A model generated the notes under the pieces. That model was not told the origin of the DNA, did no database searches, and saw nothing but the letters and a program-made list of their open reading frames with translations. From Rhinopomastus cyanomelas (taxonomy: Eukaryota; Chordata; Aves; Bucerotiformes; Rhinopomastidae): a stretch of 64,000 bases of DNA. The translations under genes were made by a program, and so were the position numbers. Location of the stretch: assembly GCA_013400115.1 (NCBI GenBank), contig VXBP01008282.1, positions 565,254-629,253 of the forward strand, in the 5' to 3' direction. Of this stretch, positions 33,423 through 46,000 are shown piece by piece (position 1 is the stretch's first letter; each line of letters opens with the position of its first letter).

Positions 33423-34890
33423 TAATTAATAACAGAATGGAAAAGGCAGGTTCTGAGGCAAGTATGCTGCAGATTTAGCAGTCCCGCATCCTAAAGGAGG
33501 CCTGTTTAGTTTTCAGAACACGGCGTTCCAAACGACCCCATCACATTGATGCCAACATTTGTTCAGAATATACCTGTACAGTTTGTCAGGAGCACTCTTC
33601 CTCACAGAGCATCAGGAGCTACACAGGCACAGCAGCACTCCCACCCCCGGCATGCTGCAGGGGCAGACATAGCTCTTTTATGTCTGCAGCGAGAGGCATC
33701 TCGTGGATCTCACTGCTGTGGTCCAAAAAAGCCCAAGAGCTGCTGTGATGCACAGGGCTTTCACTTCGTGCCTCTAAGGGAGCCCTGCTGTGCTTTAAGG
33801 CACGTGCAGGAAAATGCCCTGAGACTTGAATTGCCTAAATCAAAGCCAGGCTGCTGACAGATCTAGCATGGAATCAGCAGAAGTGGATTGCGTATTAGTG
33901 AAAATCTGAGGCTGACAGGTCTGCATCTAGATTCAATCAGCTCTAAAGCCTAAAATGGATTGTCAGAATTCCCACTGATCTCTTGTTGGGAGGGGATGGG
34001 AGAAGAGTTCTGAAAGGTCGTGGATGTTGGACTATCAGATGTATCAACCAAAATCTTTTCAAACCCTTTCCTAGTAGTGTGAAAATATCCAGGAGGTCAA
34101 GATGATCTTTACAACTAATGGACATGGGTGAGCTTGAAACTTAAAAGCAAATTTGGCACGTTCACTTTCAATTTTTGTGTAAACTCAGTAGCCTAAACCT
34201 CTGCTCATTCATCTCAACGTCTGACTGTTGCCTTAACATCCAATATTTAGGGGGCTCTACACTCAGTGAAGGCAATTCAGGGTGCTTAAGCTGCTGTTTT
34301 CCAAGGTTTTTGTGAAATCCTTTTGCATGACAATGACAAACTTCAAAAGGTTTGCTGTGATTAATATTTCCATAAAGACTAAAAGATTCGTGGGAGTATA
34401 ACACTGATTTTCCACATCAGTTAACTAATTAATTGTTTTATGGTGTTTTCCACAGATATGTTTCCCCTTATCACTTTACACATGTTCTGCTGGTTTGAGT
34501 TTACTGTCCTTGCCAGCCTCCTCATATGAGGCATCTGGTTCTTCTATCTGGTGAGTTTCTGTGCAATTCCTTTCCCAGACTGTTCTGGCAGTAGGAACGT
34601 CTCTGGCTGCCATTTGCTGTCACGAGGTAGTTGCTTCTTTAACGGTTCAGTGTGCTCACATGAGAGCCACTGCAGGTGGAGTGTGGTGGGACAATGAGCT
34701 GGTGGTATGGGTTCTCAAACTGTCCTCAAGGCAAAGGCTCTGTGCTGCAGCTTCTGCTTTCAAATTCATAGGATACACATCAACAGGGTTTCTCCAGTCT
34801 TAGCTCCAGTTCACCATTAAGTCACCACTAGTGAGGTCCTTATAGTAGTAGAATGGAGAATGACACCAATGGGATTTCTATGGACTCAAG
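33423..34890. other. Unique DNA, no gene seen
   Basis: No repeat or coding feature is recognised. Confidence 0.45.
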
Positions 34891-34935
34891 GTCATAGAAT
34901 CATAGAACCATTAGGGATTGGAAGGGACCTTGGAA
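34891..34935 (-). mobile_element. Minimal CR1 3' end
   Basis: Only GTCATAGAATCATAGAACCA and TTAGGGATTGGAAGGGACC remain, the last 45 bases of an antisense CR1. Confidence 0.85.
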
Positions 34936-37110
34936 GAAATCCCCTGAAAGCACCATAGTAAAGAGCAGAAAGGAAAGGCAGAAATGGCAGAATGTTGTCT
35001 GAGAACTGCCCAAATGTAGATGCTCTACTCACAAAGAATGATGCTCTTCACAAATTCTCCGGGTAGCGTCTGCTGTCTTGCATTTGTGACATTCTCACAT
35101 CCTCGCCGTGGCTGAGCATGAAAACAAAAGGAGTACAGAGCACTGGAAACATCAATTATATAATTGCACATAGAGCTGACTTAAAAGGAAACCTTGACAG
35201 AAACAGGCATTTTCCCATTAAAATCTTTTCATTACAGTTTATTCCAAAGCCATTTTCTCCGTCAATAACAACAAAGTTTCAACAAGATGTTGTGAACAGC
35301 TAGTTTTGTCTTAGCTAATCATCACCTCTTCCCACGCCCAGGAACAGCCAGCAATGGATGGCAATGAGATGTGAAGTCATGATGTTACCATCTGTGCCAC
35401 AGAAATTGTTTGGGAATGTATTAACCAGCAACGCAATCGCCGTAAACGACTCGCGGGCTTGTAATTTCTGTGCACTAGGTTATAATTTTGAGACTAGAAG
35501 CACGTACGTTAGAAAGAGAAATTGACTGAAAGGCAAACACACACACATGCATAGATATTTCTTGCTTGTTCTGTTCTACCCATCCTGTTCAGATATGTGA
35601 AGTCAGAAAATAAACAAAGAGCAACAGTGCAATAAAACTAAGCCCTGTGACCTGCATGGTACTTGCAAAAGAATAGCATGGCTACAGCTTTTGCAAATCA
35701 ATGACTTCCTTTTCTCTTGAGAAGAAGTGTAGTCTTCCTCTATAATGTGTCTTTTTATCTCCAAACAGACACTCATTACTTCCATGGCACAGATGACTTA
35801 AACACAAACAACCACATCCCTGGACTACAATTTTAAGGTCACTGGCATAAAACATTTCTTCCGTCTCCCTAACAGTAATTTTCTGATAGCTATTACTAAA
35901 ATGAGAACAATTATATGGAGTTTTCAAGCATTTGTGTGTAGGAAAACTGCTTATCAGTGCCTAGACACCATCTTCCATAAGAGTGAGGGATCTGCATGCT
36001 GCCTCCGAGCGCTGGGTTTAGCCTTTGGAGCTTTGATTTAGCTGACAGATGCGCGTCATCCCAAGCCATTGGTCAGCTCCCTCGTAGCCAAACAGCTCCT
36101 GCGATACGTGTGCCAAAACTATTCCAGCTGAGGGAGCAAATTCAACTCATTACATTTCCTCCAGATCTGGATGCTTTAAGTGGCAGCTCAGTAAGGATAA
36201 AACTCTTCCTCTAGTCCAATGTTATTCTCTTCGCTTGATCCAGAATCGAATTCTGTTTTGTTCCAGGGGTCACCGGTGTCACAAATGTTTGAGTTTGGGC
36301 TTACAACTCTGAGGGCTTTGTTTATAAGAAACTAGGGCAGCGTTTAGCCCATAATATTTATCTTTTCTTCTTTAACAACCATAAGGCTGGATAAATAACA
36401 ATTTTGAAGTAGAGTAATCAATGGAGTATAAAAGAGTAAATGATGCAAAACAACAGTTATATGGAAGAGCCATGCAGTGGGAGATGACAAGGTACTTTGT
36501 TCTATGACAATCAGATTATAATAACTCTGAAGATTGTCAAGGTTTATTTTGTTCCCTGCTCAGGTTCACATTTCAAAAACATAAACTCACAGAGAAGACT
36601 GTTTGTGCATGAAAGAGAATTTTGTACCTGATTATGCTCACATCAAAAAATAATTAACATCAAGCACTCCCCTTGTCAGACACTGAAGTGCAGCTCCAAG
36701 TTGGTAGTCAGAAACCCAGAAAGGGCTTCTGTTTTGAGGCAGTGATTTTTACATTAGATCTAAGAAAACTAATGATTACAAATAAATAAACTTTCAGCTG
36801 TAACACAAAGGCTTGCTCTTCACTACTGAGAACTGAAGTAATCTTAACAGCAGATTAAGTCTCTCTGTGGGTGCCTAGGCTGACGATTAAACTTCTTTGT
36901 TTCTGTTAGACTCCCAGCGCAGGCACGCAACAGGTGTGATCCAGAAGTGGTGCAGATGCATGAAATGAAACACTCCCAGTCCATCTGCTCCTTTGCTCCA
37001 GAGAGGAAAGACCCTTCCCAGCACGAGCTGCAGCCTCACACTTCTTGCTTCTGGGGCGCTGCTGCATAAACCCCAGCAGAAGCTTTGGCTGGGTGGTCTT
37101 GCCTCAGTCA
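34936..37110. other. Unique DNA with a small CpG cluster
   Basis: No gene or repeat is recognised. At 35430-35457 six CpGs fall within fewer than 30 bases (ACGCAATCGCCGTAAACGAC, then TCGCGGG) in an otherwise CpG-poor stretch. A short AC run lies near 35539-35549. Confidence 0.4.
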
Positions 37111-37185
37111 CATAGAATCACAGAACATTACGGACTGGAAGGGACCTCGAAAGATCATCTAGTCCAATCCCCCTGCCAGAGCAGT
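37111..37185 (-). mobile_element. CR1 LINE 3' UTR fragment
   Basis: Antisense CATAGAATCACAGAACATTA, GAAGGGACCTCGAAAGATC and CTAGTCCAATCCCCCTGCC. It is truncated at GAGCAG. Confidence 0.92.
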
Positions 37186-39415
37186 CATCTCTCTCTCCTC
37201 ATCATCTCTCTCTGGCTTCTTGTGGCAAAGAGCAAAGCAGGTGGTGCAAGGAGGAGTGATCTGGGTGGGGAGCAAGAATAGCTCATTATCTGTTGTTGCA
37301 GACCAGACTGAAGGCTGCTTGTGGTTAAAGCAGCTCTGGACTGGCTGTGATCCTACTGTAGCATCAAAAGAGATGCAGAGAAGGACCTCCAGCTGCAGCT
37401 CTGGCAGGAGGAGAGGCAGCAAGGTCAGCAAGGCTGGTGTACACCCCCAGATTAGGTGCCCAGGTCACTGTCAGGGCACCCAAAAGAAGCTTAAGGGGAA
37501 CGAGAAGTGAATGAGACTCTGATCAGCAGTTACTGAGACTGAACACATATGGGATCTACTTTTCCACATAAACATCCTCGCTTCAGTTCAGCAGATGTGT
37601 ACAGCTTCCTCTCAAGCCTGGTTCTTGTTGATAACCCCATCTCTGGGTTATCAGCAAGCAAGCAGACTTCTTGTCACCCCTGCACATTACCACCTGTAGA
37701 CTTTATACCTCTCTGTGGAAAACTCAAAGAACTATTCTGCCTCTGTCCCACAAGTCAGGGCACAAATCGAGGCTCAGCAAGAGCCTCTGGAATTTTTGGC
37801 TGCTGAATTTGGAAAAATTGTTCCAGCAATTACAGACATTATTATAATAAGGAAATAAAAAGGAACTGTTCCTGTGGTGCGGTGGTTCTGATTCAGGTCT
37901 TCTTCCAAAAGCTTTCCCTACTTCCATCCACCTTCTGTCATGTACATGAATTCATAGAAAAACCACATTTGAAAAATCAGAATTTTATAACCCTCTGAAG
38001 CAAATCCAGCTCTACTGAGTCTCCTCTACTCTGCTGCCAGCTCAACAACAAACATTCTCTTCATCAGTTGTGGACCCAGGGTAGAACAGACCTCCCACTA
38101 TAAGCAGAGCTTTGAAATAAATGTTTATCATTTAAAAGAGAGAAAATAAATTACTTCAAAACGTTTTTCACCAGCCAGGCTCAGTGTGTCATCCAACTCA
38201 TATAAAAATGGATGTTTCTACAAAATTGCTTGTACTCCGGCCTCAGCTGCTTCGTCTAATAATCAATGCCTCCCACTCACACAGGTTTACATAAGTTCCT
38301 TAGCCTCTTCTACTAGTTGGATTGTAAAAAAGATACTTGTGTGGATATGTAGGCGTAGATATAGACGTATACATCCAGGACAAGAATGTTTATTCAGGAT
38401 AAATTATTTGGCCCTGAAGGAAATTGATTAGCGAGGTGGATGATTGGTAACTCACATACCTCTAGAACCCATGAGGAAAACAACATCAGAGATAATACAG
38501 GTGAGTTAAATGCTTTTTTCAAGTACTGTTTCTCAAACTCATGCATCCTGCTTAACTAGGAAAGAGCAAAATGTCTCAGTCACATTTCACTTAATCCACT
38601 GGAAAGGCTCGTAGGACAAAAAACAGTGTTTTCATTTTCCAAGCAGCTCCATGGACAACCACCTTCACCTCATTCTGGAAAGCCTAAAAAATCTAAAAAA
38701 AAACCTAGATCTGGAAATATGAGGACATTGAAGGGTTTTTCATAATACTTACATGTTTTCCCTGCTTTCATCCTTGATATGACTTTCCTTTTCACCAGTA
38801 TAGTCACTGGTGACTGGGGAATGAGACACATCCCCCTCTGAATCTAGATGCTGAAACTTTACTTAAGCACCCACCCCATTTCCAGAGCATGGCTAAACAT
38901 CTTGCTTGTAGACACAGTCCACTTAAAACAGAGCTCAAAGTGCCACATATAACCACTAAGTCAGTGTTCCCTGAGTTCTACATTCAAACACCACCCTTCC
39001 TCAGCAGCCCCCAACAGGACAAATGGGTCCAAATAAGGATTTTTATTTAGTTTTGCCCATTGAACTTACTTAGTGCTGAATATTTTATAATTTAAAAGCA
39101 ACATGTGCCAGGCACTCTGTAAATATTGTGCAGTTCTGCTAATTAGCACCAGCCTCTACCCTGCACAGTGTCTATATGCTGGAAGGAACAGGGCAGACAA
39201 GAGGCAGAATCAATGCAAGAGCACTGGGTCAGAAATGAAGCTCAAAGGTTACATCTCCAGATACACGAATGCCGTGCTAGCAACTGAACTCGGCACCTTC
39301 ATCCCTGCTGATGATTACCCAAGTGTGTTCACTGTGGATTTATCTCTGTCTGCTCATGGACTGCAACTGGACAAAGCACTCAAAGGCAAATCATAAGTTG
39401 CAGTTCTATGCTGGT
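37186..39415. other. Unique DNA, no gene seen
   Basis: A CT-rich patch with two ATCTCTCTCT units lies at 37186-37214. Otherwise no feature is recognised. Confidence 0.45.
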
Positions 39416-39865
39416 GAATCATAGGGTCAGAAGGGACCTACAAAGGTGATCTAGTCCAAACATCCCACAACAAGCAGGGACATCACTCACTAGACCAGAT
39501 TACCCAGAGCTCCATCAAGCCTGACCTTGAAGGTCTCCAAGGATGGGGCTTCCCCCTCCTCTGTAGGCAACCTGTTCCAGAGATCCACCGCCCTCAGATT
39601 CCCGAACTTCTTCCTCATGTCTAGTCTGTACCCATTTCCAGCTCAAAACCATGACCCTCCCATGCTGTCATTCCTTGCCCAACTGAACAGTTCTTCCCTA
39701 GCCACCTTACAAGTCCTTCTCAGGTGTTGGAAGGTCGCTGCAACAACTGCCGGAGCCTTCTCGTCTTCAGGCTGAACAACTCAACCTGCCCTTGTAAAAC
39801 ACAGGCTCCAGCCTTCTGAGCATTTTCATGGCCTCCTCTGGACCTGCTCATACAGGTTCTGGTGA
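39416..39865 (-). mobile_element. Older CR1 LINE fragment
   Basis: Antisense CR1 of a diverged type: GAATCATAGGGTCAGAAGGG, then GTGATCTAGTCCAAAC, AGGTCTCCAAGGATGGGGC, GGCAACCTGTTCCAGAG and GGCCTCCTCTGGACCTGCTC. All blocks are in CR1 order, but with indels and no usable reading frame. It abuts CpG-rich block B. Confidence 0.85.
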
Positions 39866-40183
39866 TGAGGCAGATGAGAGGCTGGTCCTCTGACCTCAGC
39901 TTCTTCAGGTGAGCCCTCAGCAGGTTAAAAAGCAAGTCCTGGGAGGAGAGAGGTGTCCTGCAGCTGTCCCAGAGGGGACCGCAAGGCAGACGAGAAGCTG
40001 GCTGGGTGCTGGTGCTTGGCTGCTGGGGTCCAGAACGAGTCTGTGCTCACCTGCGGAGCCGCCTCTGCAGGGAGCACCTTGCCTGGGGCCAGCTGTGCCT
40101 GGCGGGGGGTGATGGAGGCACAAGGGGCGAGTTCGTTTCCCCGCATCCTCCCTCTAGCACCCCGCACCGAACACCTGCGAGCA

Positions 40184-40192
40184 CGGTGAGTA
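40184..40192 (+). other. Candidate splice donor in CpG block B
   Basis: The sequence CACG followed by GTGAGTAC (GT at 40186) fits the vertebrate donor consensus GTRAGT. It lies inside the CpG-rich block, where a first exon of a plus-strand transcript could end. No supporting coding frame is recognised. Confidence 0.3.
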
Positions 40193-40331
40193 CTTCACCT
40201 CGGCCAAACAGTGCCAAAACATACAAGTCATCGAACAGAAGGAAGCTATTTTTCTTTAAATCTTATTAGCGCTCCTCGGGGCCAGATTTTCGGAGGCGCC
40301 GGAGACAGGGAGGGTCCAGCGAGACGCCCCC

Positions 40332-40353
40332 GGGGCCGGGGCTGGGGCCGGGG
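40332..40353 (+). other. G-quadruplex motif
   Basis: Four GGGG tracts at 40332-40335, 40338-40341, 40344-40347 and 40350-40353 are separated by two-base loops (CC, CT, CC). This is a textbook intramolecular G-quadruplex-forming sequence. Confidence 0.8.
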
Positions 40354-40380
40354 CGGTGGGAGCGCGGTACGAGGGGTCAC

Positions 40381-40395
40381 GCTGCCATCTGGCGG
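40381..40395 (-). promoter_or_regulatory. CTCF-type motif
   Basis: The minus strand reads CCGCCAGATGGCAGC, which fits the CTCF core consensus at every position. It has the same orientation as the motif at 26079-26093 and lies 27 bases from the G-quadruplex motif. Confidence 0.6.
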
Positions 40396-42323
40396 CCGAT
40401 CGGGAGACTGCAGGCTGCGTCTCTCCGCTGGCGAAACGCCTTTCAGAGAGGTGCATGAGAGACTGAGGGGGGGATCCCGATTTATCCTACAGAACTTTAA
40501 ATGCTTAGGCTGCGCTTGTAAAAATGCACGTGCAATATGTAATTCTACCGCTCTTTCGGGTTATTTCCTCCGTTTCTAATTAAACCTATTCTGTTTTGTA
40601 TTTATTTTTAGCTATGGTGTCATTTTATTAGCATACTTTGATCTTTTAGTCTAAGAAGGTGCAAGATTTTTGATTTAATGTATGTGAACTGGATGTGTGC
40701 TAACCTATAAAATGCACACAGATACAAACCAGCAGTCTGTGTTATCAAAAAACATTTCTTTTTCTGAATGGTAGGTTCTTACTCTCCAGCACTGCCTGCC
40801 TGCAGCCAACATCTTTCCAAGGAAAACAGGCTTGTGTTTACCTTTTCGATGTCAGTGAAAAGGGGGGTGCTTACTACAATGAAGCAATTTCTGAGTTAGA
40901 AAAGCTGCTTGTAATGCTTATCAAGCAACATGTGTCTTAATTTTCAAACTAAAATTTATGGACCTGTGGACCTGGAACAAGAAAAAGAGTCAAACTGTGA
41001 ATGTTAGGCAGTTGCTTGGGGATGTAAGGCCACTTCTAGGGATGACTGAAGCCTGTTTGATGCACCACAGAATACACCTGCAAGGTGCAGTCTTTGCTGG
41101 TTCTGTCACCTCAGAATTCTTTGTAGGTTGTCAGTTTGAAAGACACAGGTTCTACCTTTTGAACAGAAGATGGAAGATATCTGCAGAAGAAATCCCAGGG
41201 GACCTGGCTTCAAGTACTAGGTGCTCGTATGCAAACAGAGTAGACAACTGAGTTAGGACAAAGCAGATGCTCGTAGTGTCAAGTGTAAATACTTCTTGTA
41301 GCCCTTCTGCTTTGGAAAGTGCCTCGGGCCCTGTCTTCCTGCAGGTAATACAGCTCTTGATAGAGATGAGGCTCCAAAACTCATTTCATTAAAGCACCAA
41401 AGATGCAGACAAGGGGAGAGTTAGGGCACTAGGGTCTAGTCAATCCTCAGGACCACGGGCCACACTGGAAGAATTCAGTCCACACAACCATCTTGTAATC
41501 TTGATTTTGTGTTGTCAAAGCACCATTTTCTTGAAGAAATGTTGTTAAACCTTCACTTTACAGAAAAGTAGGAAAAATCATGGCACCTGCTTATCTAAAC
41601 TGGCAGTGCCATTGGCAGGCTGATAGGTTTCTCCAGCTCCTCAGGAGGTACCCAGCTTACTAATGACCTGCACAAAAACCCACTCAGTGACTTGCCAGAG
41701 CAATTCTGTTACTGCCCAATAGCTATGTTTATTCAAGATCAATCAGCAGGAAAAAAGGTTGGCTGTCTTTGAGAAAATAATAAATAAAAGGAGCTGGAGC
41801 ATTTGATAAAGCATTGAAGAGTTCACATGTAAGGAAAGAATAAATGTACTCATAACCTCCCTGCATATTCCTGAGGCGATGGACTCTGGCATATTGGAAA
41901 TTACTAACCCCTGAGCATCTACTGTCTCGGAGACAGATTTGTTGAATCCCCCAGGCAACAAGCACTGAGGTGAATGCATCCACTAACGAGATGGACAAAC
42001 AGGACTTGGCATGGGGAGGCAGATTATACCAACTGCATCATTTCGGGGCTGCAAAGAGGAAAATGTAGCTTGTGATGCACCTACTGCATCTTCTGGTATT
42101 GAGACAATAAAGGAGGTGAAAACACCTTTGGTCCATCTTTACCAGGAAACAGTGCTTTACCCTGACAAAATTCAAGACTCTTCAGACTAATCAACTGAAA
42201 AAGAGGATTTCTCAAGGAAATTTCTGCCTTGGAAATTCCCCCTTTTTCACTGGAATATTTTGAATGTAGAGGCAGAGAGTGCAAAGTACCATTAGCAGTT
42301 ATGCTTCAGCTTCACTGGAGGAC

Positions 42324-42388
42324 AAACTTATGAAATAAAAATAACTTATGAAAAAAACTTATGAAATAAAAACTTAGGAAATAAAAAC
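42324..42388. repeat. A-rich tandem repeat
   Basis: AACTTATGAAATAAAA-type units of about 14-18 bases occur four times in imperfect tandem. Confidence 0.8.
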
Positions 42389-42986
42389 ATTATTTAAATT
42401 AAATACAAACGTCTGCACATGTGTGGAGAGACAGGCCTGCATTTATGTAGTTCATTTGCATTTGTGTGGTTTAGATAGTTGGTTGTGCAGGTGTACCCCT
42501 GGCATCCTTGATTCACGTTGACAGCAGACCGTAAGAGCAGCAGCGTCAAGGGGCAAGGAGCCTCGAGTCCCCAGTCTTTCTCCCCATGGGTTGCTGTATA
42601 CTGAGCCATGCAAAATGTATGAAACTTGGGGTCACACTCTAAGTCAGATGCAGACAAAAATTTTTTCCTGTCTTGAGAGTTGAGAGTACAAACCACTAGT
42701 CTGAGCTGAAGAACTAGCCTCGCTAGTTTAAAGCCTAGAACAAACTCACATCCTCAGCGGATCGATGGAGAGGTGATCCTCTAAGGCACCCTGTCAAATG
42801 AGTTTCACAGACAAGTTATTTGTAGATGACTTCCAAAGACAAATCAGGGTATAGCAATACACTTCTTGGCAGTTCACGAATGAAAGATGCAAAAATAGAG
42901 AGTTAAATTGGTTGACTGTGCTATTTGTGGGCCTTATTATCCCCTTGGTAATGTCATTCAGCTACACAGATGCATGGGATAGAGAA

Positions 42987-43007
42987 ATATATATATGTGT
43001 GTGTGTG
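42987..43007. repeat. Compound TA/TG microsatellite
   Basis: About five AT units are followed directly by six TG units. Confidence 0.9.
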
Positions 43008-46000
43008 CCTGCAAATCACATACATGTGCCTTGATGTTCTTGGCCACATTCCTGTATCAGAAAATATTTCAGGATCACTGCACTTACTGTTTTCACCAGT
43101 ATGATGTCCTTACAGGAAACGTAGGCATCCTCCTATAGCCCTTTATCTCACTGAATGTATACATGTCTGAAAGCTTCCCAGGATTAGGGCCAATATGCCA
43201 TTTGAACAGCAATGTGCAATCACACATGGCAAGAAGATCAGCGACGGAGTGCTGTAATGGCCTTTTGAGCAAGGGGCTGACTCAGCCTCTTCCACAGCCT
43301 GTCGTACAGGGTTTGTGGTCCAACTGCATATCCCCCGTTCTGGTGCACCATTCCAGTGGTGACAGGTTTCTGGGTGACTGTTCTGTGGCTCATGATCAGC
43401 TGGGGGCTGGCAGAAGGATGTGCAAAGAAGCTCTGCTCTGCAAATAACAGGCTGCAAAGAGAAGCCGACGTGAACAGAGAGTGTAAATAAGATGGGGAGG
43501 AGGAGAATGTCTGCCAAAAACAACATGAGGCTCTAAAGGCCTGGTTTCACTGCTAGAAAGTCCAAGCCATAGCTTCTCCACCTCTAACCGAATCAAAATC
43601 CGCTGCAGCTGATCCCTCTTACTCGGTTCTTTCTCACACATCAATTTCTAAAAAACATCCCACATCTTTGTGAAGCTTTAAATGAAAGAGTAGTGAGTGA
43701 TCTGAAGAAGGGTGAGAAACATCATATCACCAGCACTGCCACCGCTGTCATCCCAGTAGCAGGACAGTGCCCTGTGGTAGTAGCATCACACTAGAAGGAG
43801 ATATGGACAAGCCAACAATGTCACCTGGAATAATTCACAGAGTTTTTGTAACGATAGGGAATATTCTCCCTTGAAATGCCCTGAAAACTCTACTTTTCAT
43901 TAATTGTTTAAGGAGGTGTGCACTGCAAATAGAACAAGATGAGAACTGGATCTGGAAACTGTCAGTAGGAGAACATAGCATAGGTGACAGAATCCACCCT
44001 AGCACCATACCAAGACCTAGAACATCAATATGAGTTTTGGCAGATCCCATTTACTTCCTCTAGTAGACTTTTCATGTAGTGAGGATCCTAAGTGCTAGGT
44101 GAGATATTTGCTTACTGTCCATATAGCTGTGAAAGTTCTCTAGTTTGTTTGGAGAGCCCCCAGTCTTCCAAAAAGCTCCTGCACATGTGTTTATGAAACA
44201 CCATGAAACAGAAATAGTGCATGGAGGGTGTTTACTTCCTCTTACAGATGTCTAGAGGAGACCAGCTGTCCAGCAAATAAGGGCTAAAAAAAGAGCACTA
44301 CAACTTCAGCCTGAGAGGTAACTGTGGGATATCCAGTGCTAGTGTGACTGTGGGAGGAGCTGGTGCAGAGAAATCTGCTGGCACGGTAGGAAGGGAGAGG
44401 GGGAGCAACAAAGCCCAGAGAGTTTCAGTGGAAACAAGTGCCACAGAACCTGGTACTGATTTTTTTGTGTGATGTCAACAAGCAAATCTGAAGTCCAAAG
44501 GCTGTTTTTTTACAGAAACAAGAGCCTGTGCTGATTCCAGTGGAGGAGGTGGGCAGAATCACTGCACTGATTCGCTGGGAACAAGATTCACGTGCTGCTC
44601 ATCTTGTTGAAGCCTCTTTGGCTACCAAGTGAAGGAGTAAGATTTCTTCATATCATTCTTGCCTCAAAGTTTTCTGGAAAACTATTGGAGCCTGCAGACA
44701 TTATAGGTGGTGAGACTGGGAATTCATTGTCTCAGAAAAGTTGCAGGTCTAGGCAGTCACCTCTCATTCCATGCCTGCATTGCTCTGCACCTACACAGAA
44801 ACACAGACAGGGAAAAAAGAACAAGAGGGCAGATGAGGATTTGGATATTATAGCCATTGATGTGGTCTGCCACATTCTCTGCTGCTTTAGTGGGTTTCTA
44901 TTTCTGCCAATTTTAGTGTTGCTCTACTCTTTGTACTTGGGCTGCTATGAAACTGGGCTTAATGAAACGTTTTCATGGCCTTCTAGTTATGTTTTTTATT
45001 GTGACTGTTTTTATGTGACAGCAGATGCCATCCTTAACTTCCATAGCCTTCTTGGGTTTTGGGGGTCACATCACCTACAGGGGTGCTTTCTGGTTTTGCA
45101 GGTTGACAAAACATCTCATCAATATCCCAGTTCTACTTTAAGAACCTTCTGAGAGCAGAGCAGGCACCAGCACACTGTTTGCAAGCCTGGTAACTAAATA
45201 ATTTGCAGAGTCCTCTGGTCTTCAGTCTTTCAGATAAGCTCTTCATTTTCATTCCTGTATTGTCACAAGTCTAAATGAGTGCTCTGGTAGCCACATATTG
45301 ATTGTCCAGAGTGAATTTCATCAGTCACAGCAGAACAGATCTCAGTCCTTCAAAACAGACTGTGGCTACCCATGCTTAATGCTTAGGTTATTAGAAGGAA
45401 ATGGGTTTGTAGCCCGTGCAGAAACTACAAAGCAAGAGAAAACATAGGACTGTTTGGATCAAGATAAGAGTCATGGGGATGAGATTCAAACACCACACAA
45501 AAAAAGTCCAGAAAACACATGATGGGATATGAGAATCAGGGCTTGACGCACAGGATGAACGTGAGTGTGAATCAGGCTGGCTACAGAGTCTGAGTTCACA
45601 GGGCAAGCCACAGAATGCAGTCACCCTTGTTACTATAGATAGGCAGAGATGCCATCTGAGACATTTGGCAGGAAAGACTTCCAGATCACTTGAAAGAAAG
45701 CTGAAATTTTTGGAAGTTCCCACATTCATGAGATCTATTTCTCATAGACTTTTTCAACCAGGAGATATTTTTCTTTTGGGCTTTTTGGTGGTTTTTCACT
45801 CGTAAAGTTAACATCACTTTAAAACCCCCTGCGCTTCCCTGGCTTTTTTGCATATTCTGCCTGCTGAACCTCCATGAGATACAGCAGGATATAATGAAAC
45901 CTATTATCGTTCAGAGACAATATTGAGCAGAGGAGCCAAAGGTGAGGAGTTATCTTTATTGTGCTGCTGTGTTACTCACTCATGCCAATTAGCCTGTGCT

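Larger units (their letters stand above)
39930..40480. promoter_or_regulatory. CpG-island-like block B
   Basis: A GC-rich, CpG-dense block in contrast to its surroundings. The densest part is 40270-40440. It contains a four-tract G-quadruplex motif (40332-40353), a CTCF-type motif (40381-40395) and a strong splice-donor sequence (40184-40192). Open frames across the block match no known family, and several are open at once as expected in GC-rich DNA. It may be a promoter or insulator, with transcript and direction unknown. Confidence 0.65.

Noticed and set aside
43143..43526. 127-codon minus-strand frame as a gene
   Set aside because: No domain or exon signals, and a plus frame overlaps it.
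45640..45665. CTCF-like GATGCCATCTGAG
   Set aside because: Only the core matches. The flanking positions of the consensus fail, unlike the two sites in the CpG blocks.
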